Shown: positions 19,665 through 31,066, counted from the first letter of the stretch. The stretch is DNA of 64,000 nt from Prorocentrum cordatum (GCA_963575745.1 CAUYUJ010018318.1:1-64000), one strand, 5' to 3'. Notes: generated by a model from the sequence alone, not told the origin. Translations and numbers: made by a program.

Positions 19665-20117
19665 ACGCGAAGCGTCAACAATTTCAGGAACTCGTTCCCT
19701 GCTCTCTCATTCGCCATTTCTCCTACTTCCCCTCCTCTTCCTCCTTCTCCTCCTGCCCCCCCTCCTCCTCCTCCTCCGCCCCCCCCCCCTCCTCCTCGTC
19801 CCCCTCCGCTTATCCTTCTCACCCTCCTCCTCCTCGGACAAACCGATGGCGGACACATGAGTGCATAAACGAATTTCCAAGAAACGCATCCAAAGCAACC
19901 ATATCAACCTCTCTCCTTCCCTCCCTCCTCTTCTCTTTTTTGTTTTGCGACAATTTTGTCCGAAATTGACAACTGCGACACTTTCGGAGAAGCAAGCGCT
20001 TGATTCGGACACACCCAAACTGTCAGATGCTTGATTCGGATCTATCCATGGTGTCGGATCTATCTGGATAGATCCGCCGTAATCCGGATCTTATGGTTAG
20101 AACCGGGGAACCCCTGG
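19665..20117. other. Spacer with TCC tract and array boundary block
   Basis: 19700-19840 is TCC/CCC-rich. Unique sequence follows, and 20041-20103 repeats the GGATCTATCTGGATAGAT boundary block seen at 553-602. No gene found. Confidence 0.6.
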
Positions 20118-20775
20118 GTTCTGGCGCCCGCGCGCCCGGGCGTCTGGGCGTTTCAGGCGCGCGGGCGTCTGGGCGCGCCCGGGCGCCCGGGCGCCCAGGC
20201 GCCCAGGCGTCTGGGCGGTTCGCGCGCCCAGACGCCCTCGGAGTCCGGGCGCCCCGGTGTCCGGGCGTCTGGGCGCCTGGGCGCCCGGGCGCCCGCGCGT
20301 CTGGCCAGGGCGCTGCGTCCGGGCGCCCGGGCGTCCGGGCGTCCGGGCGCCCGGGCGTCTGCGCGGTTCGCTCGTCCGGGCGCCCGCGGGCGTCCGCGCG
20401 CCCGGGCGCCCGGGCGTCGGGGCGTCCGGGCGTCCGGGCGCCAGGGCGCCCTGGGCGCTGGCACCTAGCGTCGGGGCGTTTCCTGGGCGTGGCCCGCCGG
20501 GCGCCCGGGCGCCCGGGCGCCCAGCCCCGGGCGTCCGGCCCCGGGCGCCCGGGCGTCCGGGCGCTTTGGCGCCGAGGGCGTTCGTGCGCCAGGGCGCTTC
20601 AGGCGCCCAGTCCGGGCGCCCAGGCGTCCGGGCGCCCGGGCGTCCGGGCGTCCGGGCGTCCGGGCGCGGGCGCCCGGTTCTGTCGCCTGCATGGGCCTGG
20701 CCCGCCAGGCGCCCGGGCGCCCGGGCGTCCGGGCGCCTGGGCGCTCCGGGCGTCCGGGCGCCCAGCCGGGCCTTG
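20118..20775. repeat. GC-rich octamer tandem array (second copy)
   Basis: About 650 bp of GGGCGTCC/GGGCGCCC units of the same family as 1-558, starting right after the shared boundary block. It holds long open frames in every phase, none coding. Confidence 0.9.
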
Positions 20776-21034
20776 GTAAAATTGCGCCATCCCTGTCGAC
20801 CCGGGGAGGCAGTTCCCGCGGACGCCCACGAACGATGCAAGCGACGGCAGCGCTTTCATGCAATGCCATCAGGTGTTGCTAGAAGTGCCCCTGGTCCAAG
20901 GTTATCCCAGGATTTTCAAGGAGGCCCCCGCGGCCTCCAGAGCACCCCTCACTCGGCGGTGAGCCCAAGGGGGAAATCCGCCGGCCCCCTTGTGGGGCCA
21001 CCAGGCTGTAGGGCGAAGGTTCACAGTTTCCTGT

Positions 21035-21800
21035 ACCAGTTGCAGCTTCCAGTTTCCACTGTTACAGTACTGTTTCTTGCTGCTTACTGTTCCTTGTTGA
21101 TGGACCGCGCGAGGGGGGAGGCCCAAAACGGATATTTTTACTACGCCCTGAGCGTGTGCTCTGAATTGCTGGGGTGGGTAAAAATTAACACCCCTCACGC
21201 AGATGGGCGGGCTCAGGGTCCAAAAACACTTCGGATTAGCCACATTTCTGAAATTCGCTGGCGCCCCTCACGCAGATCGGCGGGATCAGGGTCCAAAAAC
21301 ATAGGATTTGCCACATTTCTGAAATTCGCTGGCGCCCCTCACGCAGATCGGCGGGGTCAGGGTCCAAAAACACATTGGATTTGCCACATTTCTGAAATTC
21401 GCTGGCGCCCCTCACGCAGATCGGCGGGGTCAGGGTCCAAAAACACATTGGATTTGCCACATTTCTGAAATTCGCTGGCGCCCCTCACGCAGATCGAAGG
21501 GGTCAGGGTCCAAAAACATAGGATTTGCCACATTTCTGAAATTCGCTGGCGCCCCTCACGCAGATCGGCGGGGTCAGGGTCCAAAAACACATTGGATGTG
21601 CTACATTTCGTAAATTCGGTGGCACCTCTCACGCAGATTGACATGGTCAGGGTCCAAAAACATATGGGATTTGATACATTTCTGAAATTCGGCGGCACCC
21701 CTCACGCAGATCCGTAGGGTCAGGGTCCAAAAACACAGGGGGTTTGCCACATATCTAAAATTCGGCGGCACCCCTCACGCAGATCCGTAGGGTCAGGGTC
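21035..21800. repeat. 71/73-bp satellite with conserved 150-bp flank (copy 1)
   Basis: Nine units, each with CCCCTCACGCAGATC, CAGGGTCCAAAAAC and TTTGCCACATTTCTGAAATT blocks, run from about 21185 to 21800. The CAGGGTCC starts at 21214, 21287, 21358, 21431, 21504, 21575, 21648, 21721 and 21794 show alternating 73- and 71-bp spacing. On its left lies a 150-bp flank (21035-21184) with CTGAGCGTGTGCTCTGAATT. The same flank plus array occurs in inverse orientation at 37605-38229. Confidence 0.9.
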
Positions 21801-21810
21801 GACAAACAAA

Positions 21811-22487
21811 CAGGTCCCGACACTGCTTCACGGCGGCGCCCAAACCTCATGATTTAGCTTCTGCATCTCCCATTATCCGAGACAGGGGGCCGGCGGCATG
21901 GGGCGAAGCCCTTACGGATTACCCTGTGTCGTACCCGACCCCTTCTATACATGTGGCGATTCTACTCAGGGCCACTCAAAGCTGACTGGCATTCTGCAGG
22001 ACCCGCATTGCGCAAGAAGAGCACCCAGCAGTGATTTCAGAAGAGCGCAGCAAGAAGGGGAACGGCAAATTTACAAAATGGAAACACAGTGGCCTGAAGT
22101 AATTCCTGTCGTGTGGCGTACCTCCGCTGGGCCTCCCAGGAGCCCACGAGAGTGGCGACAGTTGCGCAGATCGCAAGCCCCCCAGGGGGCGGCGAGGTCC
22201 CGAGGTGGTCCGCGTATGGCGTACCTCCGCTGGGCCTCCCAGGAGCCCACGGAGGTGGCGACAGTTGCGCAAATCGCCGCAGCCCGACGGCACGAGAGAA
22301 GAGGAGAGGGGAGCACAATAAACAAGAGAGAAGGAGGAGAGGAGGAGAGGAGGGCGGGAGAAGGAGGGTGGAGACCACACTGCTTCAAGACGAGTACCCA
22401 ACACCACAGGAGGGTTGGGAATAAGAAAGAGAAGGCCTTCTCAAAGGCTCGGAAGCGCGGTCGGGGCCACGGCGAGCCGCGCGGTAT
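21811..22487. other. Region with 64-bp duplication, no clear gene
   Basis: A segment around TGGCGTACCTCCGCTGGGCC occurs at 22115-22178 and again at 22217-22280 (about 102 bp apart, two differences). A 197-codon plus-strand open frame (21898-22491) covers it but has mixed, repeat-driven composition, so I do not call it a gene. Confidence 0.5.
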
Positions 22488-22751
22488 CTAATTAGTGGCG
22501 CCCAGGCGATGGCATCTGAGCCACTCCCCGAGCTCCGTCCCGCAGAAGGCCGCCACGAGCTCGGCCCAGTTCGCTCGAGGCACCGTGAAGTGTCCATCCC
22601 GCAGGCATGTTGGAGCATTATTGAAACTTCGGGGCTCCTCCTGGACAATTCGGCAGAGCGGCTGCCCACGGGCTCCATTGGCCCGGCGGCCGCCCCGAGT
22701 CGGCTGCACGCAGGAGTGGCCCTGCGCGGGCTCCGAAGAGTCGCGGCCCAA
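22488..22751 (-). CDS. Possible minus-strand exon, unknown protein
   Basis: The minus strand reads an 87-codon frame. Its last 60 residues (FTVPRANWAELVAAF, CGTELGEWLRCHRLG and a stop at 22488-22490) have G/C-ending codons and sensible composition. There is no ATG at its start, so it would be a last exon. No family is recognised; it could be chance. Confidence 0.2.
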   Translation of the reverse strand: MGRDSSEPAQGHSCVQPTRGGRRANGARGQPLCRIVQEEPRSFNNAPTCLRDGHFTVPRANWAELVAAFCGTELGEWLRCHRLGATN

Positions 22752-23344
22752 TGGCGGTAGCAGAATGGCAAACTAGATTATAGTTCGCCTTTTCGTGGGC
22801 GACTATATGCCGCCACGCTGGTTCCGGGCAGGCTGTGCTGCCCGGCGGAAGGGGACGAGGAGGGGAGAAGCAGGCGGACGACGACGAACGCCCAGGCGGG
22901 AGGCCAGGGCCGGCGGGGCGGGCGGGCAGGCAGAAGACGGGCCAGGCGGAGACAGCAGGCAGGGAGCAGGAGGAAAGGAAAGGGAGGGAAGCAACGAGCA
23001 GAAGCGAAGGGAGGGGGAGGAGGGGGAGGAGGACAAGGAGGAAAGAAAACAGCGGCCGCAAGCAGACAGGCCGGGCCAGGGGCCGGGAGAGAAGAGCCGC
23101 CCGCGACGAGGCTGCGGACCCTACGGCGGCGACCTGGGCGGGGTGGCCGCCCGAACCCAGCGCGATGCGGTTTGGTGGGGATTGCCCTCTGCGGCATCCA
23201 TCCACCGCCCGTCTGGGGAAAGGCCGGGCGGCGCGTGGGAGGGGTCGCCGGCGCGACGTTGGCGAAAGGGCGAGGGGGGCGCCCGCGCTGCCCAGCAAGG
23301 GCGGGGGGGGGGGGCGGGGGGCGCTAGGCAGCGCAGGGGGCACC
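22752..23344. other. GC-rich spacer downstream of the LINE fragment
   Basis: The sequence is G/A-rich with many open frames on both strands and no coding signature. It lies 3' of the minus-strand LINE fragment. No poly(T) or other tail marks the LINE end. Confidence 0.4.
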
Positions 23345-24947
23345 TCACACGGCGTCTGCCGTGGAGGCCGCCGTGGCCGCGGCCAGGCGGGCCGCTGCCA
23401 CCCCCGCCCCTCCAGACAGGGTCTGAAGGCGCCGCAACACCGCCCGCGCGTTCTCCCTGTGCAGGGAGACGGAAAGTCGCTGGGCATGTTGGTCCGCAAC
23501 CAGTGCGGCGTCTTCCCCCGTGGCGTCAGCCACCCGCTTGGCCAGGACCCCGAAGGCCCTGCGTGCCTCGCGGCCCCACCCGCCGCCGTGGGCTTCCACC
23601 ACCATGGGGAGGAAAGTGAAGCCCTGTGCCGCGCAGAGCCGCGCGGTGTCCTGGTGCTGCCTTTTGAACTCCTCGTACCGCTCCGTCGCTGCGCTTGACG
23701 AAGCGGCCGACGCGGCGAGGAGATCGGCGCGCAACCCTGACGTGGCGGCAAAGTCCCAGGCGGCCGCCGTGCCGTTGCGCCACCGCGGCAGGTAGACGTC
23801 GGCAGGGCGGCGGCCGTTGTCGTCCACCTGGGGCCCGCCCTGCCTCGCCCCCGGGGGTGGCCTCCCCGGCGGGGCGCGCGGGTAGCAGCCCCTGGCGCTC
23901 CAACTCCGCCCCGGCGTGGCCGGCGGCCAGGGCGTCGAAGAAGGCCTGGTTGCGCAGGGCGTTGTGGCGTTTGGTCCGGTCGCCGCGGCAGGCGCAGACC
24001 AGGGCGTGGTCGCAGAAAACGCCCATCACCTCGCCACAGGCTGGGCAGAAGCACTCCTCCTGCAGGAGCTGGACTCGCAGCCGCCTCTGCAGGCCGACCT
24101 GCATGGGGCCGCGCGGGAAGGCGGTGCCGGCGGCCTCGCAGGGCGGCGCCTGGAGCCACGCGGCCGCGCCTGGGGCTTGCACCAGAGAGAGGTGCGCCTT
24201 GCCGGCCAGGGTGGAGCCCGCCAGAAGTCCGTCGAGCGAGGCGCTGTCCACCGCGTCGGAGAGGGCCTTCTGGTTGCCGTGCTGCGCGTGGTCGAACACC
24301 ACCCGGTCGGCGTCCCGCACGACTGCGTTGTGGGCCTGCACCGCAGCCGCCAGGCTACCTCCGTCGCGGTCGGGGTTGTTGGAGTAGCCGGGGTAGAGCT
24401 GCCGACAGAGGTCGGTGCTCTTCGCTCTGGAAGCGATGTAGGCGGCGGCGGCGTGCTTCGCGGCAGAGCGCAGGCCAAGTCCTCCCTTCCTGAGCTTAAG
24501 CTGAGCCTGCTGCCAAGAAGCGCCGGAGGGCGAGCAGCCGCTCAGTTGCTCAAGGCAGGCCCGGACAGCGTCGTCCATGGCCAGCAGGGAGGCGGCGTGC
24601 GCGGTGGGCGGCACCGCGCGCGCGGAGTAGCCCAGCTTGCAGAAGGAGGCGCACTGGCGCAGGAGGTGCAGCGCGACCTGCGCGTTTTCGAGCTCCCCCA
24701 GAGCTTCCAGCAAGTCGGTGGCGCTCGCGACCCGCTGCTCGGTGTGCTCCGCGCAGATGTCCGCGTCCCCCACTGGCGCGCCGAGCAGCTCGAAGCTGCG
24801 ATCGGTGCGGAGGCGGAAGCCCGGCGGGAAGCCGTCCAGAGACACGTCGGAGGCGTCTCCGCCAGTGGGGACCACCTCGCACTTGCCCGGGCCGGTGCTC
24901 AGCTGGAGGCCCACCGCGGCAAGGCTGGCCACGGGCAAGTGGGACAT
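23345..24947 (-). pseudogene. 5'-truncated LINE ORF2 fragment (RT thumb to C-terminal zinc knuckle)
   Basis: The minus-strand frame from 24947 reads FELLGAPVGDADICAEH, LHLLRQCASFCKLGY, RKGGLGLRSAAKHAAA, AHLSLVQAPGAAAWLQA, and a CPACG...H...C knuckle followed by CRGDRTKRHNALRN. This order is that of the post-palm part of a non-LTR retrotransposon ORF2 as I remember it in dinoflagellates. At about 23830-23890 the frame shifts, and the remainder (RRPADVYLPRWRNG, FLPMVVEAHGGGWG, LHRENARAVLRRL) continues in another frame to 23345. The catalytic YxDD part is missing, because the copy starts just downstream of it. It is a dead, 5'-truncated insertion. Confidence 0.8.
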
Positions 24948-25261
24948 GTTCTACGCAACTGGAAGTCGCGCGGTCTTCTGCGACATGTTCTACGCCTTTC
25001 CCCGAAGGCACAGCGCGCCTCCTCGAAGGCCCGAAGGCTTCTGAGAACTCCCGCTGCCTTCCGACAGGGCTGTCTCCCTCTCATCGCCCCCCCTTTCTCG
25101 CCGCCGGATCACGAGGGCCACAGGGCCCCGAGGGCCCAAGCATTGGGCGAAGGGCCGGGGGCGCCGCGGGCAGCGGGCACCAGCCGCAACCCCCGACACC
25201 GCAACAACACGCATGTCATAATAATATCGTGCATAACAGTCGCGAACGAGAAGCCAGGATT

Positions 25262-25263
<2 letters not shown>

Positions 25264-25296
<33 letters not shown>
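25264..25296 (+). repeat. Poly(A) run, 33 A
   Basis: Thirty-three consecutive A lie directly in front of the 25303-25453 hairpin. It could be a retroposition tail of something upstream on the plus strand, although no such element is recognised. Confidence 0.8.
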
Positions 25297-25297
<1 letters not shown>

Positions 25298-25302
25298 GAA
25301 AG

Positions 25303-25453
25303 ATGGCAAAACAAAACAGGAATGCAAAACAAACCCAAGAAGGATTGCAAAACAAACCCTGGATTGCAAGATAAACCATTGTTTTTGTTGTGCAATCCTG
25401 GGTTTTGTTTTGCAATCCTTCGTTTGTTTTGCAATCCTTCGTTTTTTTGCCAT
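25303..25453. repeat. 151-bp hairpin with ~63-bp arms
   Basis: The left arm starts ATGGCAAAACAAAAC and the right arm ends GTTTTTTTGCCAT. The arms share the ATTGCAAAACAAAC periodic element three times and pair over about 63 bp with few mismatches, around a T/A-rich loop of about 22 nt. The arms themselves are tandem repeats of about 20 bp (GGATTGCAAAACAAACC). Confidence 0.8.
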
Positions 25454-25599
25454 CCTCCGAGAGCTCAGGAGAACGCCACGGCAAGTTGGCGCGCTGCGCC
25501 TGCCCGCGGGACCCTCGAGACTGCAGGGGCCCACGGAGCGGGCGTTCCAAGCAGCGCAAAAGGCCTGGCGGAAGCCGAGAAGATCAAGCGCTACAAGTA

Positions 25600-25782
25600 C
25601 TCCAGATCTCGTAATAAAAGGGAGGGGGTCCCAACCCTCCCAGACGAGAAGTTTTAGACCCCCCCCCGAGGGAGAACCCTCCAAAACATCGTCCCCAGAC
25701 CCCCCCAGGCCCTCCAAGATAGCCTGGAAGAGACCCCCCCCCCCGAAATGAGACCCCCTCCCTTTTATTGCGAAATCTGGAA
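25600..25782. mobile_element. MITE copy 1, TA-flanked, ~30-bp terminal inverted repeats
   Basis: The ends CTCCAGATCTCGTAATAAAA and the complement of TTTTATTGCGAAATCTGGA form inverted repeats with about three mismatches, extending through GGGAGGGGGTC. The element is flanked by TA on both sides (25598-25599 and 25783-25784). The TA duplication and CTCC start are typical of Tc1/mariner-type MITEs (Stowaway-like). The interior is C-rich, with a CCTCCAAAACATCGTCCCC block shared with copy 2 at 58368-58547. It encodes no protein. Confidence 0.75.
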
Positions 25783-25784
25783 TA

Positions 25785-26740
25785 CGAAGAATCTCAGCTC
25801 AAGGCCAGGAAAGTCTCTCGGCTACCAACAGACCGCTAGGCAAGCCGACTCCGCCGCTGCGATTGCCAACAGCACTGCGCCAAGGGAGGCTCCACGAAGC
25901 CAAGGGCCGAGTAAGGGCCGTGACAGGAATATAGAGAGAAGGGCAAAGGAAAAGGGAAAGACAAACCGTGTAAAGCGCTCGCCGAAACAAGGGCCTGCTC
26001 GCGTGGCAAAGACTTCTGGCTCGCAAAGAACATGCCTGGCCATCCGTGACGATGGCTGAGCAGGAATATGGGCCAGTGCTGAGATGCTGACGGGACAGGT
26101 ATTATTCTTCATGCTTGCGCTCGTTCACCTCATTAAGAAGATGTCGCGGTGCACGTATCGGCTCATCCGAAAAAGAAGATGTGGGTCTCGGCCCACTGGC
26201 TTAGCCAGTAAAGGCACTTACGCGTGTCCTGCTCCGATGACTAAGGGCTCCCGTGGCTTGCAGCTTAGTGCAGACGACAATTTTTTAACGGTTGAGAAGC
26301 ACCATGCATGTACCCTATGAGTGAATGAGTTTTCCGAAAGGCTGACAAAACTCGTCGCCATCCTCGTTCCATTACAAGCTCTTCCAAGGGAAGTCATCTC
26401 ATTGTTTTGTGGTGCGCCCCATTTTAAAAGTTGCGTCAGGTCTGCGAAGACGGACCGGCGCGTCCTTCGCGTTCGATTACACCCCTCAACTCGAGAACCC
26501 ACCGCCGCTCCGAGGGAGGTACGTCGCCAGCCCGCAGGAGCTGCCTTCGAGTGTAGATGATAGGTGGAGGTTCTCGAGGGCAAAGTACCGACGCATGCTG
26601 ACGGAGTGGAAAGCAGGCCCTGATTAGGCCCTGATTAGGGCATCCGACCTCGCCGACGAATTTCGGCATCTTTGGTTGGAATCCGAGGGAAGGGAAGCGG
26701 TTGTCCCAGGCAGCTCAGCCGCCGCGGGGCGCAAGGAGAG
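25785..26740. other. Unique sequence, no gene recognised
   Basis: Mixed-composition sequence with only short open frames on both strands, none showing coding bias or known motifs. It lies immediately 5' of the Copia-like pol relic and may include its decayed gag or leader. Confidence 0.4.
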
Positions 26741-27794
26741 ATCATCCGTGCATGCACTTCGGATCACTTCGGTTCATAGTTGACGCAGGCTATGGACACA
26801 ATCTCATCGCAGAGAAATTCATTCGCGCTGCAAGCTCAATGGGAATGATCAGGCGCCTCGAAGAGTCGATCACCCTGAATACTGCCGGAGGTTCTTCGCG
26901 GGCCCTCGGTTCAGTTCGCGTCGCATGCCCCAACTTCAGAGATGGAAATTTTGAAGCGTTGGTCATGCCAGAAACACCGGCAGTGATCTCAGTAGGAGAA
27001 CGGCGCATAAATCACGGCTTTAGTTTCGTTTGGCCAGCGGGCCAGCGACCCTACTTACTTCTGCCCAAAGGTCATAGAGTGGACCTGGTCGTTGAGGGCA
27101 ATATAGGTCCCTTACTTGACCCTATCTGGCAGAGGCGCCGGGTCAGTGGATGCGCGCGGCTGCCGCCGGGAAGCCTGCAACTCCCGAGCGGTGGTGATGC
27201 GTGACGTCAGGCGCCGAGACATCTCTGGATGATGCGGAATCTGCGGGGGGCCCTCCGCCCCAATCAATTCTGAGTCGCGTAACCATAGGCCTGCATACAC
27301 AAAAGATGATTGGTAACCGCGGCTATGCGGACGGCAGACCGGCCGCGTCCGATTATCCATTCCCGTCCGACGTAGACGCCATAAACACAGCCACCTATTT
27401 CTACTCTTCGCCTCGGACAGCTCGTGAATGCGGTTGGAGTCGAACACCTACCAGTAGTGTCATGAGCTTAATAAGTCCCTCATCCTCTCCCAACCGCGAC
27501 TCAGTCGTTGGTGATGCCATACCACGCCGCGGCTTAGCCAGAGGCTGTGCGGCTGTGCATAAGAGCCCTTACTTGCACGGGGTCTCCGGATTTTTGCCCT
27601 ACGACATGGATCGCGGACTTGACTCCAACACAACCGCTGCAGCATCCGGCCATAGTGGGGGTGCAGATGAGGGCTCGGGTGGTGTTGACCTTGTTGACAT
27701 CGACGTTCCACCCGATTCCGACCCAGACGATGCCGAGGTCTCTGCGACTGAGCGACTCAAAAAGAGCGCGGCCTCCCTCCCGCACTTACTAACA
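26741..27794 (+). pseudogene. Copia-like pol relic, part 1 (aspartic protease to pre-integrase)
   Basis: The frame at 26750-27200 reads FIVDAGYGHNLIAEKF, then a strand-rich domain with LVMPETPAVISVGERR and FSFVWPAGQRPYLLLP, which is the dinoflagellate Copia protease pattern as I remember it. The active site is Asp-Ala-Gly rather than Asp-Thr/Ser-Gly. The reading frame shifts near 27170-27200 and continues to SAASLPHLLT at 27794, where the pre-integrase zinc-finger motif (HLLTH...C..C) should follow. There the coding sequence stops abruptly at a 220-bp repeat. It resumes at about 36270. Confidence 0.7.
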
Positions 27795-28014
27795 CTTCCG
27801 CCAGCCGCCCGGGCCCTCGCCAGCAGACGTCCACATGCCATCACATACAGGACATATTCCTGCTTCCTGAACCACATCTACCTCCACCCTCCCCTGACGC
27901 GGGCGGAGACACGCGAAGCGTCAAGGAGGGTCGTTGTTCACAGTGGGGAACACATTGCGCATTGCATCCACGGTGCATTCAGCGACGCAAGGGAGGCGGG
28001 CCTCCGTCTACCCC
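27795..28014. repeat. 220-bp direct repeat, outer copy
   Basis: It begins CTTCCGCCAGCCGCCCGGG and ends GGGCCTCCGTCTACCCC. It is about 96% identical to 28556-28774, with one indel in the GTCGTT-TTCA segment. It joins directly to the Copia-like relic at 27794, so it is one terminus of the inserted element. Confidence 0.9.
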
Positions 28015-28555
28015 GTCCGCTCCTCAATGTATGAGGGCGGGTGGGTGGGGTTAAAAAGTGTTTACACCGTGCCTCATCATACCTTGAATTTGCACGGCTG
28101 CGGAACGCGCGCACTCGCGTTGACAAACCGAGTCCGCAACAATCTGCGCGTCCAGGAAATACTTCCGCCAACCCCCGCAAAACTTCCGCCGGCTGTCCAC
28201 GGCACCGTCTCCGTGACATGTGCACGTGCCTCTGCCGACTTCCGCTGGGCATCCGCCGGCAAACCGCCGCGCGCAGTTTGACTCCAACAATTGCCCGAGA
28301 GGCTTCGGCGTTAAAACTGTTAAACGCATTTTGGGGCCATCCTTGGGCCCCAGCCCCGGCACGAAATTGCCACGAAACCTCCCCTGGACTATCTGGCGTA
28401 ACATTGTCGTGCCGTACGGCCCATGTACTGACCTGGCCGGCATATCACTCACATCAGATTTACTCGACCTGTCGCGCCGGCCGGCCCCCCGCCTCTGGGT
28501 GGCCTCTCGGGGCCGGAAGGCTCGGCGGAAGAGGGGCTACTGGGAGTAGAGCCGC
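28015..28555. other. Spacer between the 220-bp repeats
   Basis: A 541-bp non-coding stretch. In PAT/Ngaro-type elements with split direct repeats, a segment here should recur at the other terminus; by eye I do not find it at 36200-36290. No gene is visible. Confidence 0.4.
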
Positions 28556-28774
28556 CTTCCGCCAGCCGCCCGGGCCCTCGCCAGCAGACGTCCACATGCC
28601 ATCACATACAGGACATTTTCCTGCTTCCTGAACCACATCTACCTCCACCCTCCCCTGGCGCGGGCGGAGACACGCGGAGCGTCAAGGAGAGTCGTTTTTC
28701 AGCGGGGAACACATTGCGCATTGCATCCACGGTGCATTCAGCGACGCAAGGGAGGCGGGCCTCCGTCTACCCCC
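28556..28774. repeat. 220-bp direct repeat, inner copy
   Basis: Near-identical to 27795-28014. It lies 148 bp beyond the end of the RNase H frame on the minus strand. Confidence 0.9.
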
Positions 28775-28921
28775 ATCTCCTCGGGCCGCCTCTCATCATT
28801 TGGAAATGCCAGCGTCGAGTCGCATTGCGCGACTGTCGAACGCTGACGGCCTTCGTTCTGGGTCGAGCAAGCCCTGCCGGAACAAAGCTAAGCACGGCAC
28901 GGCCTCCAGCACAACCGCGCC

Positions 28922-31066
28922 CTAGTATCCATCGAACTCCAGGCGAGACGCCATGTCGGCGGGGTTGCCGAGGGAAGGGGCCCTCTCAACCCACGACGCC
29001 GTGCCGCGCGCCATGTCCAACTCCTGCGACCACGAGATGAGCTCTGCACTCGCCTCCACCGGCGAATAGCCCCGGATGAGGCCGAAGCGCGCCGCCTCGT
29101 TGTCAACCTAATGGAGCAGCACTGCCTGTCGGAGCACGTCCGGCCACAGGAGGCGGGCCACGACCGCGGGGGCAAGCTCCGCCTGGCCGATCACCTGCTC
29201 CACAGTGCGCACCCCGCGGTCCTGCCACCTGGCCGCGACCTCACCTGGGACTTCCGCTCCCCGCACGACAGGGGTGGCGCCCGTGCGATACAGTACGGCG
29301 CCGATCGACGCCAGTGGCAGGCGGCCAAGGCGATGGGTGCAGGCCCCATCCGTAAACAGACGCAGCGTCGGGAGGCGTCGGTGGCAGCGCACCTCCCTTG
29401 GCCGGGTGTAGCTCAAGAACCGGCGCCACCACCGCAGCGCCCACTTCACCCTTGGGGTGATTCGGCCGCCCGCTGCGCACGTCTGCCTGAACTCGCCGAG
29501 GGCCTGCAAGGCCGCAGCGCCGCACCGGCCGAATGTGTTTGACCTGGCATACCGGCACTTGCCGATGAGGGATTCCAGCTCGCCGCGGCGGACACGGCCC
29601 CTGGCCTCGATCATCGCCAGGTCCTTGCTGATGGACTCTATCCGGCCCGGCTTGTTGCCAACCCTGAAGCAGCCGTGTTCGACAAGGGGGCTCATGTCGA
29701 AGTGCGCCCCGAGAGCGGAGAACGCTGGCCTCGGCACCCTGTCTTCCGGTCGCTCCTCCTTCGGGGGCCACCCGAGGAGCCCCAGGACCTCCACGGCCGT
29801 GGCGTGGCCCCCAGCAGCCAGAACCTCGGGCTCGAGGTGCGGATAATCATCGAAGTAATTCGTAACAGCGACCCGGATGAGCTTACAGAATATCCACTCC
29901 AGAGGCCGAAAGAAGCGGTTGGCCTGAAACACGGCGCCGGTCTCCCCGAACAGGAGGGAATAAGCCAGGCGGAACTCCACGCGGCGCCTGGACGTAGACC
30001 AGGACGTGACGACTGAGTACCTGCGGTGTTCTGGCCGCTTGGCCAACTGCTTGTAGGCTTTGCTGAGATCCAGTGTCCGGCCTGCGAGGCGCGCCGCCTC
30101 CGCGCGACTCCATTCGTCAGACAGCCTGCCTTCAAGAGCAGCGCCGCCAGGCAGGCGCACACTGACGCGCCGCCGGTCCCAGTCCACAGCTTCCGCCCAG
30201 CATCGGGCCAAGCCGGCGACCTCGTCGAGGCCGAGAACATCGAGCTTTTCGGTCCGCTCCACCATCAAGTTCTCACCGAACTCTGTGGCGTCGTCGATCT
30301 CCCGCGCCTTCCCTCCCTGCCAGAGGCCGAACCTTCGGGCGGGGAGCCAGTCCGGGCCGAGCGCGGCGGAAACCTCCGCCACCGACAGGAACGGCGCAGA
30401 CAAGAGGCCAGCAGCCTCCTGTTCCAGCGTCACTCGCTCGACCTCCGCGTCCAGAGCCGGGTCGGACGATGGCCCTGCCGACTCAACGGCCGCGCGCTGC
30501 GCCTCCGCGGCGCGCGCCAGGACGGCGGCGACGGACTCCTTCGCCGGGGCCGGAAGCGGAGGGAACGCCCCGGTCCTCGGGAGCACTCCGATGACCGCCA
30601 GGCCCGCGGCCGCCTCGGCTGCCAACCCGCAGTCTGGGCAACCCGCAGCCTGCGCCATCTCATCGAGCAGGAGGAGCCGCTTGCCGCGCAGCACGTGCTG
30701 CACGCCGGGCCCCATGGACTCGTGCAGCCTCGCCTCGTCCTGTTCCAAGGCTCGCGCCCGGCGGGCCCAGTGTTTGAACGCCAGCCGGCGGAAGCTCACA
30801 ACTTCAGACGGGCCGCGGGCAAGGACGAAGAACACTGTCTCGAGAACGTGCGAGCGCAGTTCTGGCAGCTGGTCGAAGGGCGCAACTGCCCCGGCTGCCG
30901 CGCGGGCAAACTCGTCGGGGTGCCAGGGCAGCCCGAACTTCGCAGGAACCCATCTTGCCTCGGCCCCGTGGTCACCCCCAGTCTCCTGGCCGAGGAGGAG
31001 CACCTTGGCCCCTGCGGGCGCTTCGCCGTCGCAGTGCCGCACAGGCTCGCGCAGCACGTCGCCCAC
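28922..31066 (-). pseudogene. YR-element pol: reverse transcriptase and RNase H, interrupted by an in-frame stop
   Basis: The minus-strand frame is open from 31066 (and upstream of it to about 31300, though without an ATG). RT motif A is TLDLSKAYKQLAKRP, a motif B region reads LLFGETGAVFQANRFF, and motif C is NYFDDYPHLE (YxDD type). After GHFD-type and SLIGKCRYARS segments, RNase H begins at LRLFTDGACTH. A TAG at 29108-29110 cuts the frame after VLRQAVLLH. The same frame then continues VDNEAARFGLIRGYS and LGNPADMASRLEFDGY to TAG at 28922-28924. The final catalytic Asp therefore lies beyond the stop. The copy is probably inactive unless the stop is read through. Confidence 0.8.

Noticed and set aside
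21185-21800. CRISPR-like array of regular repeats
   Set aside because: Units are contiguous satellite repeats of 71/73 bp with no unique spacers and no cas genes.
22618-24159. 513-codon minus ORF overlapping the LINE fragment
   Set aside because: It is an Arg/Pro-rich shadow frame; the LINE motifs are in other frames.
23916-25751. 611-codon plus ORF
   Set aside because: It is antisense to the LINE fragment and runs through poly(A) as poly-Lys; GC-rich shadow frame.
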